NCBI RefSeq assembly: GCF_014655715.1
Contig: NZ_BNBM01000008.1
Location: 186,001 to 250,000, forward strand
Direction: 5' to 3'
Source of the DNA: Streptomyces lanatus
GTDB lineage: Bacteria > Actinomycetota > Actinomycetes > Streptomycetales > Streptomycetaceae
Length of the DNA: 64,000 nt
The notes under the pieces are model-generated. The model did no database searches, was not told the DNA's origin, and saw only the letters and a list, made by a program, of their open reading frames with translations. Position 1 is the stretch's first letter. Each line of letters opens with the position of its first letter. This document shows, piece by piece, positions 1 to 8,906 of this stretch. The translations under genes were made by a program, and so were the position numbers.

Positions 1-776
1 GCGCTCTTGATTGCCGTGTAGGAGTCGCTGCCAAGTGCAAGGCGCAAGGGGGCCGGGGTGACGTCCGCGGAGTCGATGATCGCGGTCGCCACCTTCTCGG
101 GGTCACCGGTCGCGTCGGCCGTCAGGTTGCCGCCGGTCGCCTCGATGTACTGGCGTATCTGTCCGACCGGGGTCACGGCGTAGGCGTCGATCGCCGGCGC
201 GATGGAGAGTGCGGCGCCGAAGTCGGTGCGTACGACACCGGGTTCGATCATCGTGATCGCGATGCCGAACGGCGCGACCTCGGGGGCCACCGATTCCATG
301 AAGCCCTCCAGGCCCCACTTGGAGGCGTGGTACATGCTCGCGCCCGGTGTGGTGATCTGGCCGCCCATCGTGGAGGTCTGGATGAACCGGCCGCCGCCTT
401 GGGCCCGCAGGTGGGGAATCACCGCGCGGGCGAGCTGGATCGGGGCCGTCATGTTGAGGGCGATCTGCTGCTCGATCGCGGCGTCCTCCATCTCCTCGGC
501 GGCGCCCACGGCGCCGGAGCCGGCGTTGGAGAAGACGACGTCCACCCGGCCGAGTTCGGCGAAGACACGGTCGACCACGGCGCGCAGGGCCTTGGTGTCG
601 GTCACGTCGAGCTGGGCCGTCCAGAGCTGGTCGCCGTACTGCTTGATCAGCTCCTCCAGTCGCTCGGTGCGCCGGGCCACGGCGGCGACTCTGTCACCGC
701 GCTGTAGAAGCTGTTCCGCCACCTCACGGCCGATGCCGGACGACGCCCCGGTTACCAACCACGTGCTCAAAGCCAT
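1..776 (-). CDS. SDR family NAD(P)-dependent oxidoreductase, 3' end beyond window
   Basis: Reading leftward from the ATG at 776 the protein begins MALSTWLVTGASSGIG, a classical short-chain dehydrogenase cofactor motif (TGxxxGIG). An NAG motif follows (VVFSNAGSGA) and then the active-site segment with YHASK, the Tyr-x-x-x-Lys pair, preceded by a Ser (QTSTMGG). These features place it with classical SDRs of about 250-290 residues that reduce or oxidise a carbonyl/alcohol with NAD(P)H in the cytoplasm; the substrate cannot be read from the sequence. The frame is open to base 1, so the C-terminus lies outside the window. The gene stands alone here; a long inverted repeat 78-130 bp upstream is a candidate operator. 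Family assignment is secure, the exact reaction unknown. Confidence 0.9.
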   Translation of the reverse strand, partial: MALSTWLVTGASSGIGREVAEQLLQRGDRVAAVARRTERLEELIKQYGDQLWTAQLDVTDTKALRAVVDRVFAELGRVDVVFSNAGSGAVGAAEEMEDAAIEQQIALNMTAPIQLARAVIPHLRAQGGGRFIQTSTMGGQITTPGASMYHASKWGLEGFMESVAPEVAPFGIAITMIEPGVVRTDFGAALSIAPAIDAYAVTPVGQIRQYIEATGGNLTADATGDPEKVATAIIDSADVTPAPLRLALGSDSYTAIKS

Positions 777-853
777 TCCTCCAGCTGAATCGACTGACTG
801 CGTGCGTTCTGGTGCGACGGATGGCTGCTGACGGCCGGTTGCGGCCGTTCCAT

Positions 854-906
854 CCATCCGGTTGGTTTTAACGTAACGCGCTTCGTCGGAGAAAACAACC
901 GGATGG
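854..906. promoter_or_regulatory. Long inverted repeat upstream of the SDR gene (candidate operator)
   Basis: The left arm CCATCCGGTTGGTTTT (854-869) and right arm AAAACAACCGGATGG (892-906) are reverse complements except for one missing base, with a 22-base spacer. The repeat lies 78 bases or more upstream of the SDR start at 776. No intact TetR/HxlR/MarR gene adjoins it, so the repressor, if any, is unknown. The arms could also form a hairpin. The rest of 777-1111 shows no convincing gene. Confidence 0.45.
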
Positions 907-1111
907 TTTACATCGTCGGCGGCGACGTGGACGATGTTTGATCGGCCGTAGGCCGTTCTTCTGCATGGGGCTGGTCGGGCGGCTGGCGCCCGGACGAGCT
1001 GTGGCAGTTGTTTCCGGGCCTGGTGTGCGACGCCGGCACGTGGACTGGGGACTCAGCGCCCGCTGCCGAGGACCTCTGCGCCGGCATCGGCCTCCCCCCG
1101 GCAGATGCCGC

Positions 1112-1906
1112 TCATGGTCCTGGGTCGTCGGGCCCCGCAGCGGCGGCCGCGCGTACCTCGCGTGGGCTCGCGCCGAGTTCGCGGCGGCAGGCCTTGTTGA
1201 AGGCCTGGAGGTCGGCGATGCCCACGGCCGCGGCGATGGCGGTGATGGACAGGGTGGAGGACAACAGGAGGTGGCGGGCGCGTTGAAGGCGTCGGTGCCG
1301 GATGTACGACACGACCGTGAGGCCGGTTTCGGCACGGAACACGCGCGTCAGATGGGTGTGGGAGATGCCGACGGCGCGAGCGACGTCCGGTACGGACAGC
1401 GGGCCTGCCAGGTGTTCCTCGACGTAGGCCTGGGCGGCTGCCACGAAGGGGTGGCGGCGCCCGGCTCCCTCGCCCCTCGGCAGCTCGGCGATGCGCCACA
1501 GAGCGGTCCAGACCTCGGCCGTGGCTCGTGGGGGAGAGGTCGGCATGGCTGTCACGGCGTGTCGGAGCAGGTCGGCGAGGCGGGTGCTCTCGGCCGCGGC
1601 GTCCTGCATCACCGGCACCACCCGCGCGGTTCCGCCGTCGTGTAGCCGCAGGTGGACGTAGAAGTGTTCCGACCTGCCGCGGTAGTGGAAGTGCACTTCC
1701 GTGTTCGGCGGCACGAGGCTGACGTGGCCGGGGCGAATGGGGTGGACCGACTGTCCGAGGGACAGAGCACCCTCGTAGTGGTAGAGGTGCAGCTGCCACA
1801 GGTCGGGCAGCCGGAAGACGTCATGGGCGGTGTAGACGCCGTGTACCCCGATGCCGGCATCGATCACGATGGGCGCCTCGTCGAGCCGTAGCGTCACGTG
1901 CTTCAC
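1112..1906 (-). CDS. AraC family transcriptional regulator
   Basis: 264 residues, starting from a GTG at 1906 (MKHVTLRLDEAP). The N-terminal 150 residues form a cupin-like sensing domain, recognisable by the PGHVSLVPPNTEVHFHY turn that AraC proteins use for effector binding. The C-terminal 100 residues carry the two AraC helix-turn-helix units: VPDVARAVGISHTHLTRVFRAETG, then ITAIAAAVGIADLQAFNKACRRELG. The second unit diverges from the usual G(F/Y)xDxxYFxRxFK pattern but is recognisable. It is divergently transcribed from the PhyH-type dioxygenase gene with 73 bases between starts, so it probably controls that gene and itself. No good ribosome-binding site precedes the GTG, so the start is tentative. 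The effector is unknown. Confidence 0.88.
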   Translation of the reverse strand: MKHVTLRLDEAPIVIDAGIGVHGVYTAHDVFRLPDLWQLHLYHYEGALSLGQSVHPIRPGHVSLVPPNTEVHFHYRGRSEHFYVHLRLHDGGTARVVPVMQDAAAESTRLADLLRHAVTAMPTSPPRATAEVWTALWRIAELPRGEGAGRRHPFVAAAQAYVEEHLAGPLSVPDVARAVGISHTHLTRVFRAETGLTVVSYIRHRRLQRARHLLLSSTLSITAIAAAVGIADLQAFNKACRRELGASPREVRAAAAAGPDDPGP

Positions 1907-1979
1907 GAGGATGGAAATTTACCAGCACTGGACGATTTCAGCCCACGACCGAGCGGCATGGGGCACGTAGGTTCGTCGC

Positions 1980-2798
1980 ATGTCAACCAGTAAGCGACTC
2001 CTGACGTCGGTTCAGGTGGCACGCTTCGTCGCGCAGGGATTTCTGCGCCTGGACGGGGTGGTGCCGCAGGAGATCAATGAACGGGCCATCGCGGCCCTGA
2101 CCGAGGGCCTGCCGGAGGTGTCCTACGGCACTCCGCTCGGCGGGGCGTTCGCGCCGGACAGCTTCGTTCGCGAGCTGCTGGCCCTGCCGGTCGTCGCGGG
2201 CGCTGTCGAGAGCCTGGTCGGCCCCGAGCCGACCGTCGACCACCATGCCGTGCATGTGCGCGAGCCGTACGAGGGACAGGCGCAGAACCTCCACGGGGAC
2301 GCGATCATCGACGTACGGCCGGACGCGTTCGACATCCAGCTCATGTACTACCCGCACGAGGTGACCGCCGAGATGGGCGGGACCCTCAGTGTGCCCGGAA
2401 GCCATCTGCGCAGGATCAACGAGACGGACATCGGCCGCGTCCAGAACCTCAGGGGCCAGACGCGGCTGACCTGCCCCGCGGGCACGGTCGTTCTCTTGCA
2501 CCACGGCATCTGGCACAGTGGCCGCCGCAACGACACCGCGGGCCGGCGCTACATGTACAAACTCCGCCTCAACCCGACCGTGCCGCAGGTGCGTCTGTGG
2601 GACGTCTCCGACCTGCACGACCCCGCGGTGACCGCGGAGCTCAATACGTACTTCCCCTGGTACGAGTGGGCCACGGGCCGACTGGAGATCTACAACCGGG
2701 TCCTGCTGTGGCGTGCTCTGACCGGCGACGACTCGTTCGATGTCGAGTACTGGGTCACGCGCGTCAGCAACCGGCCGGCCCTGAGGAGTCACGCATGA
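1980..2798 (+). CDS. Phytanoyl-CoA dioxygenase (PhyH) family Fe(II)/2-oxoglutarate oxygenase
   Basis: 272 residues. The iron-binding facial triad is visible: His105-x-Asp107 in NLHGDAIID and the distal His179 in HGIWHSG. Downstream basic residues (RRNDTAGRRYMYKLR) are placed to bind 2-oxoglutarate. Known members hydroxylate an unactivated carbon using O2 and 2-oxoglutarate; the substrate here cannot be told. The gene is divergent from an AraC regulator, and its stop codon overlaps the ATG of a 91-codon gene (ATGA), so the two are translationally coupled. The AraC/PhyH/small-protein trio suggests a regulated, substrate-inducible oxygenase module rather than lipid alpha-oxidation. Family confidence is high; function within the family is open. 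Confidence 0.87.
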   Translation: MSTSKRLLTSVQVARFVAQGFLRLDGVVPQEINERAIAALTEGLPEVSYGTPLGGAFAPDSFVRELLALPVVAGAVESLVGPEPTVDHHAVHVREPYEGQAQNLHGDAIIDVRPDAFDIQLMYYPHEVTAEMGGTLSVPGSHLRRINETDIGRVQNLRGQTRLTCPAGTVVLLHHGIWHSGRRNDTAGRRYMYKLRLNPTVPQVRLWDVSDLHDPAVTAELNTYFPWYEWATGRLEIYNRVLLWRALTGDDSFDVEYWVTRVSNRPALRSHA

Positions 2799-3070
2799 GG
2801 CAGCAGGTTCTGGTCCTCTATCTCGCGACGTCGGCGCTGGACTCCGACGTCGTGGGCTGGTCACGATACGACGGGACCGGCAGGGGTCGTCCTACGACCG
2901 GTGACAGTGACGAGCCGCCTTACCCGACCGGGCTCGCCGCACTGCACGACGGGTGGCGCCTGTTCCAGGCATCCCAACTGCTGCCGCCTCAGGCGGGTCA
3001 CGAGTACGACGTCTCCTTCCTCAAGCACGAGTTCTTCTTCGAGAAAGTGGAGGACGGCCCTCGTCCTTGA
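2795..3070 (+). CDS. Small protein translationally coupled to the PhyH oxygenase
   Basis: 91 residues starting MRQQVLVLYLATSALDSD and ending FFFEKVEDGPRP. The ATG overlaps the PhyH stop codon (ATGA), the usual sign of coupled translation. Visible features are a GLAALHDGWRLFQASQLLPP stretch and a C-terminal DVSFLKHEFFFEK segment, both with the look of a conserved fold. There is no signal peptide, membrane segment or metal motif. I believe similar small proteins accompany PhyH/AraC genes in other Gram-positive bacteria, but I could not check this, and I assign no function. A partner or accessory role for the oxygenase is inferred only from coupling. Confidence 0.75.
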   Translation: MRQQVLVLYLATSALDSDVVGWSRYDGTGRGRPTTGDSDEPPYPTGLAALHDGWRLFQASQLLPPQAGHEYDVSFLKHEFFFEKVEDGPRP

Positions 3071-3098
3071 TCCGGCGCCGGCCCCGCGAGCTTGGGTC

Positions 3099-5558
3099 TC
3101 AGTGCGGCTCGGACTGGGGGAGGGTCTGCGCGCACCAGATCGTCTTGCCGTTGGTGGTGTGCCGGGTGCCCCACCCTTGGGTGAGCTGGGCGACGAGCAA
3201 CAGGCCCCGGCCGCCCTCGTCGAAGGCGCGGGCCCGGCGCAGGTGCGGAGCGGTGTTGCTGGCGTCGGAGACCTCGCAGATCAGGGAGGTATCGCGAATC
3301 AGCCGCAGCCTGATCGGTGGCTCGCCGTATCTGATGGCATTGGTGACCAGCTCGCTGACGACCAGTTCGGTGACGAACGACGCCTCCTCCAGGCCCCAGG
3401 CATCCACCTGGTCGACGGCGAATTTCCTGGCGTGCGGCACCTGCGCCGGGTCGGGCTCGACGTCCCAGTCGGCGACGTGCCGGGGGTCCAGCGCATGGGT
3501 GCGAACGAGCAGCAGGGCGGCGTCGTCGGTGCGGCGAGCGGGGAGCATGGCGCCGATCACCGTGTCGCAAAGGGCCTCCAGTGAAGTGGCCGAGTGGTTC
3601 AGGACCCGCTGTAGTTCGGCGATCCGCTCATCGGCGTCGCGCTCGCGGCTTTCCAGCAGTCCGTCGGTGTAGAGGGCGAGCAGGCTGCCCTCGGGCAGTT
3701 CGAGCTCGGTGGCCTCGAAAGGCAGACCACCGATACCGAGCGGCGGTCCCGGCTGGGCGGGTACCGGGGTACTGGTGCCGTCCGGGGAGATGATCAGCGG
3801 CAGGGGATGGCCGGCACTCGCCAGCGTGAGGCGCCGGGATACGGGGTCGTAGACGGTGTACAGGCAGGTGGCGCCGGACTCGCCGGTCGGCTGGAAGTGG
3901 CTGTCGGGCTGGAGGTCGCCGGCGAGATGCAGGACCAGGTCGTCCAGGTGGGTCAGCAGTTCGTCGGGTGGCAGGTCCACGTCGGCGAGGGTGCGGACCG
4001 CCGTACGCAGCCGGCCCATGCTGGCCGAGGCATGCAGGCCGTGGCCGACGACATCGCCGACGACCAGGGCGACCCGGGCGCCGGACAGCGGAATGACGTC
4101 GAACCAGTCACCGCCCACTTCCGTGCCGGTCCCGCCGGGCAGGTAGCGGGATGCCACCTCGACGGCCTCCTGGTTCGGCAGTCCCTGCGGCAGCAGGCTG
4201 CGTTGCAGGGTCAGCGCTGTCGTGCGCTCGCGTGAGTACCGGCGGGCGTTGTCGATGGCGACAGCCGCCTTGGCGGCCAGCTCTTCGGCGAGGATCAGGT
4301 CGTCGGCGGTGAAGGCTTCGGGCCGGTCGAGGCGGGAGAAGGCGACGACGCCGAGCAGCGCGCCGCGTGCCCTGAGCGGCACGGTGATCCGGCCCGTCAA
4401 CCCGTCCGCGGCGATGGATGCGTCGATCACCGGGTTGCCCGGTGGCCAGTGCGCCGGATCGGCGGCAAGACCGGGTCCGAAGGCCCATTCGCCGCCGAGG
4501 CCGGGTTCGGCGGCGAGCTCGACCGTGGACCGGCCGGTGGCCATGCAGAGGGCGGCGACGGAACCGGGAAGGTGCGTGACCGGCGTCGTGGGCCCGTGAG
4601 CGCGGTCGGCGCCCTCCTTCGCGCTGTGCTGTGCGGCACGGCTGAGCCCGATCGTCTCGCCGAGGGTGAACGCGGACACGGAGGGCGGTTCTTCTCCGCG
4701 CAGCACCTCGTCGAAGAGATCCACGCTGACGAGGTCGACGAATCCCGGTACCGGGGTCATGGCCAGTTCCTGGGCGGTGCCGATCACATCGAGTGTCCGG
4801 CCGATGCCGCCGCTGGCCTTGTTGAGGAGGAGCAGGCGTTGCCGGGCCCAGTACTCGGCGCTCATGTCGAATCCCCAGTTGGCGACCGCCCGGACCCTGC
4901 CCTCGGCATCCCGGACGGGCCAGATGCTGGTGGCCCAGGCATTGGCGTAGTCACTGCCGCGAGGGCGGAAGACGGTGATGAGACGCGCGGGCTCGCCCGT
5001 CCTCGCCACTTCCGAGAGCTTGTCGGTGTAGGGCTTGTCGTCCCTCTCGGGAAACAGTGTGCGGTCGAATTCGGGCAGCACCTCGCGGTACTTCCTGCCC
5101 AGGACCTGCTCCTCGGAGTGCGCGATCACCCGGCCCGAGGAGGCGTTGATCCAGAGGAACCTCAGCTCAGGGTCGTACACCCCCAGAGCGAAGGGGCACT
5201 GCTCGAAGGCCCGGTCGGCGATCACCGGGCGGCGTCCCCAACGCTGGATGGTCACCACATGGCCCAGTGCCCGCCCGTCGGGGCCGGACAACGGGTGAGC
5301 CGTCACCACGGCGTCCACCGTGGAACCGTCCCGGTGGCGTACGGGGGTGAAGTCGGTGGTGCCGGGGCCGGAGCCGTAGCCCTCGGGGAAGCCAGGTGGT
5401 GGGGGAGTGACCAGCAGGTCGGTCACGGGGCGTCCGACGGTGTCCTCCGCCGTCCATCCCAGCAGCAGCCGGCCCCCCTCGCTCCAGCCGCTCACCCTGC
5501 CGTCCGGATCCACCACGACAGCGGCAGTGGGGGCGTCCTGCCTGTCGGCCATCTCCAC
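3099..5558 (-). CDS. PAS-GAF-SpoIIE phosphatase with C-terminal anti-sigma-type ATPase domain
   Basis: 819 residues from a GTG at 5558, preceded by GGAGG at 8-base spacing; an internal ATG at 5552 is less well placed. Domain order: a PAS unit (about 8-115, DPDGRVSGWSEGGRLLLGW), a second PAS (about 125-240, DPELRFLWINASSGR), a GAF domain (about 250-445), a PP2C/SpoIIE phosphatase (about 465-680, with GGDWFDVIPL, GDVVGHGLHA, YTDGLLE and TDDAALLLV metal-site motifs), and a HATPase_c kinase domain like RsbW/SpoIIAB (about 700-810, ending DEGGRGLLLV). Known homologues switch sigma factors by dephosphorylating anti-anti-sigma proteins and phosphorylating them back. No membrane segment is present, so the sensor is cytoplasmic. 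No sigma or anti-sigma-antagonist gene adjoins. It converges on the PhyH pair. Confidence 0.92.
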   Translation of the reverse strand: MEMADRQDAPTAAVVVDPDGRVSGWSEGGRLLLGWTAEDTVGRPVTDLLVTPPPPGFPEGYGSGPGTTDFTPVRHRDGSTVDAVVTAHPLSGPDGRALGHVVTIQRWGRRPVIADRAFEQCPFALGVYDPELRFLWINASSGRVIAHSEEQVLGRKYREVLPEFDRTLFPERDDKPYTDKLSEVARTGEPARLITVFRPRGSDYANAWATSIWPVRDAEGRVRAVANWGFDMSAEYWARQRLLLLNKASGGIGRTLDVIGTAQELAMTPVPGFVDLVSVDLFDEVLRGEEPPSVSAFTLGETIGLSRAAQHSAKEGADRAHGPTTPVTHLPGSVAALCMATGRSTVELAAEPGLGGEWAFGPGLAADPAHWPPGNPVIDASIAADGLTGRITVPLRARGALLGVVAFSRLDRPEAFTADDLILAEELAAKAAVAIDNARRYSRERTTALTLQRSLLPQGLPNQEAVEVASRYLPGGTGTEVGGDWFDVIPLSGARVALVVGDVVGHGLHASASMGRLRTAVRTLADVDLPPDELLTHLDDLVLHLAGDLQPDSHFQPTGESGATCLYTVYDPVSRRLTLASAGHPLPLIISPDGTSTPVPAQPGPPLGIGGLPFEATELELPEGSLLALYTDGLLESRERDADERIAELQRVLNHSATSLEALCDTVIGAMLPARRTDDAALLLVRTHALDPRHVADWDVEPDPAQVPHARKFAVDQVDAWGLEEASFVTELVVSELVTNAIRYGEPPIRLRLIRDTSLICEVSDASNTAPHLRRARAFDEGGRGLLLVAQLTQGWGTRHTTNGKTIWCAQTLPQSEPH

Positions 5559-5772
5559 GAACCACGCCTCCGTCCGGACAGCCGTGCCCGTCAGGGCTGG
5601 TTTCCAGCGGCTGCTTCCAGGCTAGATCGGCCCACGCTGCATGGCGCTCCGGCTGGTGCGTTCGGGGTGCCGGGTGCGGGTGCCGGAGCGATCGGGGTCG
5701 GGGTCTGAGCGTCGGCCGGGGGGAGAGAACCCCAGGTCAGCGGCTCAAGGCACTCTTGGTTGGTCGGTGTCG

Positions 5773-6506
5773 TCACCAGCCTGTCGGAAGGCCGGTGATG
5801 AACGAGGTGAGCCGTTCGGCGATGAGCCGGTCGTCGTGGGCCGAGTAGTGCCAGTCGCAGCCGAGGTAGTCCAGGCCCGAGTCGTCGAGGAACCAGTAGC
5901 GGACCCCGCCGTAGGCGCTGCGGTAGGCGGCCGCGAGGCTGTCGGGCGTCCACGGCTCGCCGGGGTTCGCGGCGGTCGAGAAGTCTTTGGTGCCGAGGTT
6001 GATCACCACGGCCTGGAGGCGCCACGTGCCCGGGTTCTGCCAGACGTCGCCGGGCACGTTCTGCAGGGCACGGTCGTAGTAGGTCCGATAGGTGACGTCC
6101 GTCCGGCCGCCGTTGTAGTTGCGGACCATGCCGAGGCCCGAGTAGCCGTTGAAGGTTGCCGTAGCCGACGGTGAGGGAGTCCCCTATGAACTCGATCTGG
6201 CGGTCGCGGGCGGCTGGTTTGGTCAGTACGGCACCGCCGGGCGCGGCCACGAAGCCCTCGAAGGTGCACGGTGCTTCCGGTGTCCTTGACCCGCCCCGCG
6301 GTGTGCGTCTGCGCCAGCACGCCCGTGGTGTGGACCGGTTGCCACTGCTCGTTGGCCCCGCCCCGGTTGGCCAGCACGTACCAGCCGTTGGGATCCACGG
6401 TGGCCGCCCGCGCCTTCCCGGCAGCACCGAGCCCGCTCAGGAGCGCCACCATCAGGACGGTCACCGCGACGACCTCGCGTCCATGGCGAGGCCGTCGGAT
6501 GCCCAC
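5773..6506 (-). pseudogene. Frameshifted and internally deleted SGNH/GDSL-type secreted esterase
   Basis: Three reading frames must be joined to read this gene. The first (from 6506) has a basic start and hydrophobic secretion signal (VTVLMVALLSGLGAAGKARA) and a lectin-like WYVLANRGG stretch. The second carries the SGNH nucleophile block IEFIGDSLTVGYGN. The third (ending at 5773) resumes at FNGYSGLGMVRNYNGG, passes INLGTKDFS (block III, with Lys where Asn is usual) and ends with the catalytic DWHYSAHDD block. Material normally between GDSL and GYSGLG, and again between AAAYRSAY and RYWFLDD, is missing. Two frame changes plus two deletions make it inactive. Intact relatives are carbohydrate-esterase-like lipase/acylhydrolases of about 370 residues. 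It sits directly downstream of the fucosidase gene on the same strand. Confidence 0.85.
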
Positions 6507-6530
6507 AGTGCAATCGGACCACTCCGCCGA

Positions 6531-8762
6531 CTACAGCGCGGTGAAGGTCCACAGCAGGTTGGTGCTGCTGCCGTACGTCCACTGCTTGGTGATGGAGCCC
6601 GAGGCGACGTTGCCGCCGCCGTCGAGTACCAGGCCGGTGGTGCGGTTGGCGATCGAATAGTGGTCGCCGCCCCGGTGGGTGATCTTCCACTGCTGGTTGG
6701 TGCCGCCGTTCCAGGGAGCCTGCCGGGCGGGGGAACCGTCGGCGGTGGCGCCCCAGCCGTCGGCGACCATGCCGTTCGTGCGGTTGACCAGCCTGTAGTA
6801 GCCGCCCTCGACAGCCTCCGCATGCCACTGAAGGTTCGGACTGCCGTCCCAGGTCCACTGCTTGAGGTTGGATCCGGAGGCGACGTCACCGCCGCTGTCC
6901 AGCGCGAGAGCGTCGGTGACGTTGGTGATCCGGAAGTACGTCGCCGGGTTGAACCGGACCCTCAGTGAGACGATCTGGTCGTTGTTTCCGGTGACCCTGA
7001 GGTCGGGGTTGTCGGCGGTGAAGGTCCAGGAGGTTCCGGTGAAGTCGTCGCCGGAGTAGCCGATCACCTGGTAGCCGGGGGCCGGCCGGAGGGAGGAGAG
7101 GGTGCGCGGGCCCGCTCCGGCCGCGGTCAGGTCGGCCGCGGTGTAGTCGCCGAGGGTGAGCACGGCCGAACTGCCGGTGTAGTTGACGTCCGTACAGGCG
7201 ATGGCGCCGACGAGCGGCCGCAGGCCCGGGATCGTGCCGGAGAAGGCGAGCTTCAGCACGTAGGCGCCCGCGTTGTACGGGGCCGAGGACGGCAGGGTGA
7301 CCGTGAGGCCGGAGGAGTTCTGGGTCGGGGTCGGCAGGTCGATATAGGTGTCGGCGGTGTTGCCCAGGAGCTTCACCGAGGTCAGCGAGGAAAGGTTGAT
7401 CCGGTCCGCGCTGAGCGTCTTGATCGTCAGGGAGCTGCCGGGCCAGCCCAGGACGGTGGCGTACAGGACGTTGTTCGCCTTGCTGCGGGTGAAGCGGATG
7501 TCCTGGGCGGTGCCGGCGTGCGGGGTGGTGAACGAGCCGCCGCCCATCTTCGTGGGGCCCTCGCCGTACGCCGTCCAGGCGCGGGTCGCGTAGATCGACT
7601 CGCCGAAGCGCTTCAGGTGGTCTCCGATCCCGAGCAGGATGTCCTTCTGTGCCTGGGGGATGGTGCCGTCGGCCATCGGCGCGATGTTCAGCAGCACGTT
7701 GCCGTTCTTGCTGACCCGGTCGATGAACGAGTGCAGCATCTGCTGGATGGTGTAGTAGCCGATGCCCTGGGTGTAGCACCAACTGCTGCTGGAGATGCTG
7801 TCGTCGGTCAGCCAGTACGGGGTGGTGAGGTCGGCCGGGCCGCCGCGCTCGTAGTCGAAGACCTCGCCCTTGCCGTTCATGCCGTCCTTGTACGTGGCGA
7901 CGACCTCACGGCCCCAGCTGCCCGCCTGGTTGTAGTAGTACGCCAGGAAGTTGAGGCGCTGTTGCTCGTCGACGGCGCGCAGATTGAAGTCCTGCCACAG
8001 GATGTCGGGCTGGGCGCGGTCGATGACCTCCTTGAGCTTGTCGAACCAGAGCTGGTTCTCCGCGGCCGAACCCAGCTGTCCGTACAGCTTCTTGAGGCTT
8101 GGGTCCGTCTGGGCGGGGGCGAACTCGTAGAAGCCGGTGAAGTTGTACGCATGGTGCATGGCCACCAGCAGCTTCAGATCCTTGGCGCGGATGGCCGTGG
8201 AGAAGAGCCTCAGCAGATCCAGTCCCGGGCCCTTGTCCACCGAGTTCCACTCGTTGACCTGGCTGTCCCACATGGAGAAGCCGTCGTGGTGCTCGGCGAC
8301 GGGGCCGGCGAACCTGGCGCCGGCGTCGACGAACAACTGCGCCCATTCGTCGGGGTCGAACTTTCCGCCGTCCGACTTCAGCTTCGGCGCGAACTTCACG
8401 GTGTTGCCCGCGAGGTCCTTCGCCCCGTTGATGAAGTTGTGGTAAGGCCACGCCGACGGCTGGCCGTAGGTTGCGATGTGGTGCTGGTTGGCGCCGTCTC
8501 CGGCCCGGTACATGTTGCGCGGGTACCACTCGTTGCCGAAGGCGGGAACGCTGAAGACGCCCCAGTGGAAGTAGATACCGAACTTCGCGTCCTGGAACCA
8601 CTCCGGGGCGGGCGGGTGCTGGTCGACCGAGTTCCAGTCGGGCGTGTACGTGCTGGGCGCCGCCTGGGCGACACCGGCACCGAAGCCACCTCCGGCAACG
8701 GCCGCCGTGGCCACGGAGATTGCGGAGGCCAGGAAGTGGCGTCTGTTGATCGAGCTCGACAT
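6531..8762 (-). CDS. Secreted alpha-L-fucosidase, GH29, with crystallin-like and ricin-type lectin domains
   Basis: 743 residues from the ATG at 8762, preceded by AGGGA at 7-base spacing; a GTG two codons earlier is less likely. A twin-arginine signal is clear (NRRHFLASA, then a hydrophobic run to AQAAPS). The GH29 catalytic domain (about 40-410) shows GIYFHWGVFSVPAFGNEWY, the AEHHDGFSMWDS signature and the likely nucleophile Asp in PDILWQDF. After a beta-sandwich comes a segment resembling a beta/gamma-crystallin unit (GYQVIGYSGDDFTG). A ricin-B lectin follows (last 135 residues) with three Q/L-x-W repeats (LQW, QQW, LLW). The enzyme should release terminal L-fucose from extracellular glycans. 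Neighbouring fucose catabolic genes survive only as fragments on the opposite strand. Confidence 0.93.
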   Translation of the reverse strand: MSSSINRRHFLASAISVATAAVAGGGFGAGVAQAAPSTYTPDWNSVDQHPPAPEWFQDAKFGIYFHWGVFSVPAFGNEWYPRNMYRAGDGANQHHIATYGQPSAWPYHNFINGAKDLAGNTVKFAPKLKSDGGKFDPDEWAQLFVDAGARFAGPVAEHHDGFSMWDSQVNEWNSVDKGPGLDLLRLFSTAIRAKDLKLLVAMHHAYNFTGFYEFAPAQTDPSLKKLYGQLGSAAENQLWFDKLKEVIDRAQPDILWQDFNLRAVDEQQRLNFLAYYYNQAGSWGREVVATYKDGMNGKGEVFDYERGGPADLTTPYWLTDDSISSSSWCYTQGIGYYTIQQMLHSFIDRVSKNGNVLLNIAPMADGTIPQAQKDILLGIGDHLKRFGESIYATRAWTAYGEGPTKMGGGSFTTPHAGTAQDIRFTRSKANNVLYATVLGWPGSSLTIKTLSADRINLSSLTSVKLLGNTADTYIDLPTPTQNSSGLTVTLPSSAPYNAGAYVLKLAFSGTIPGLRPLVGAIACTDVNYTGSSAVLTLGDYTAADLTAAGAGPRTLSSLRPAPGYQVIGYSGDDFTGTSWTFTADNPDLRVTGNNDQIVSLRVRFNPATYFRITNVTDALALDSGGDVASGSNLKQWTWDGSPNLQWHAEAVEGGYYRLVNRTNGMVADGWGATADGSPARQAPWNGGTNQQWKITHRGGDHYSIANRTTGLVLDGGGNVASGSITKQWTYGSSTNLLWTFTAL

Positions 8763-8906
8763 GGGCACATCCCTGATGCGGAAGGGGACAGGGGGAAGGC
8801 AGGGTCACGCACGAAGGTCGGCCATGTCGCCCGGGGATGTCAACCAGTGTGCAGGGATGAAAGCGAGTAACTCTTCGGATCGTTCGGCCTATTTGTTCAT
8901 CTCTGG

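Noticed and set aside
985..1060. Plus-strand stretch RPDELWQLFPGLV resembling the N-terminus of an IS5-type transposase
   Set aside because: Only about a dozen residues match loosely, the following sequence is not transposase-like, and there are no terminal repeats; too short to call.
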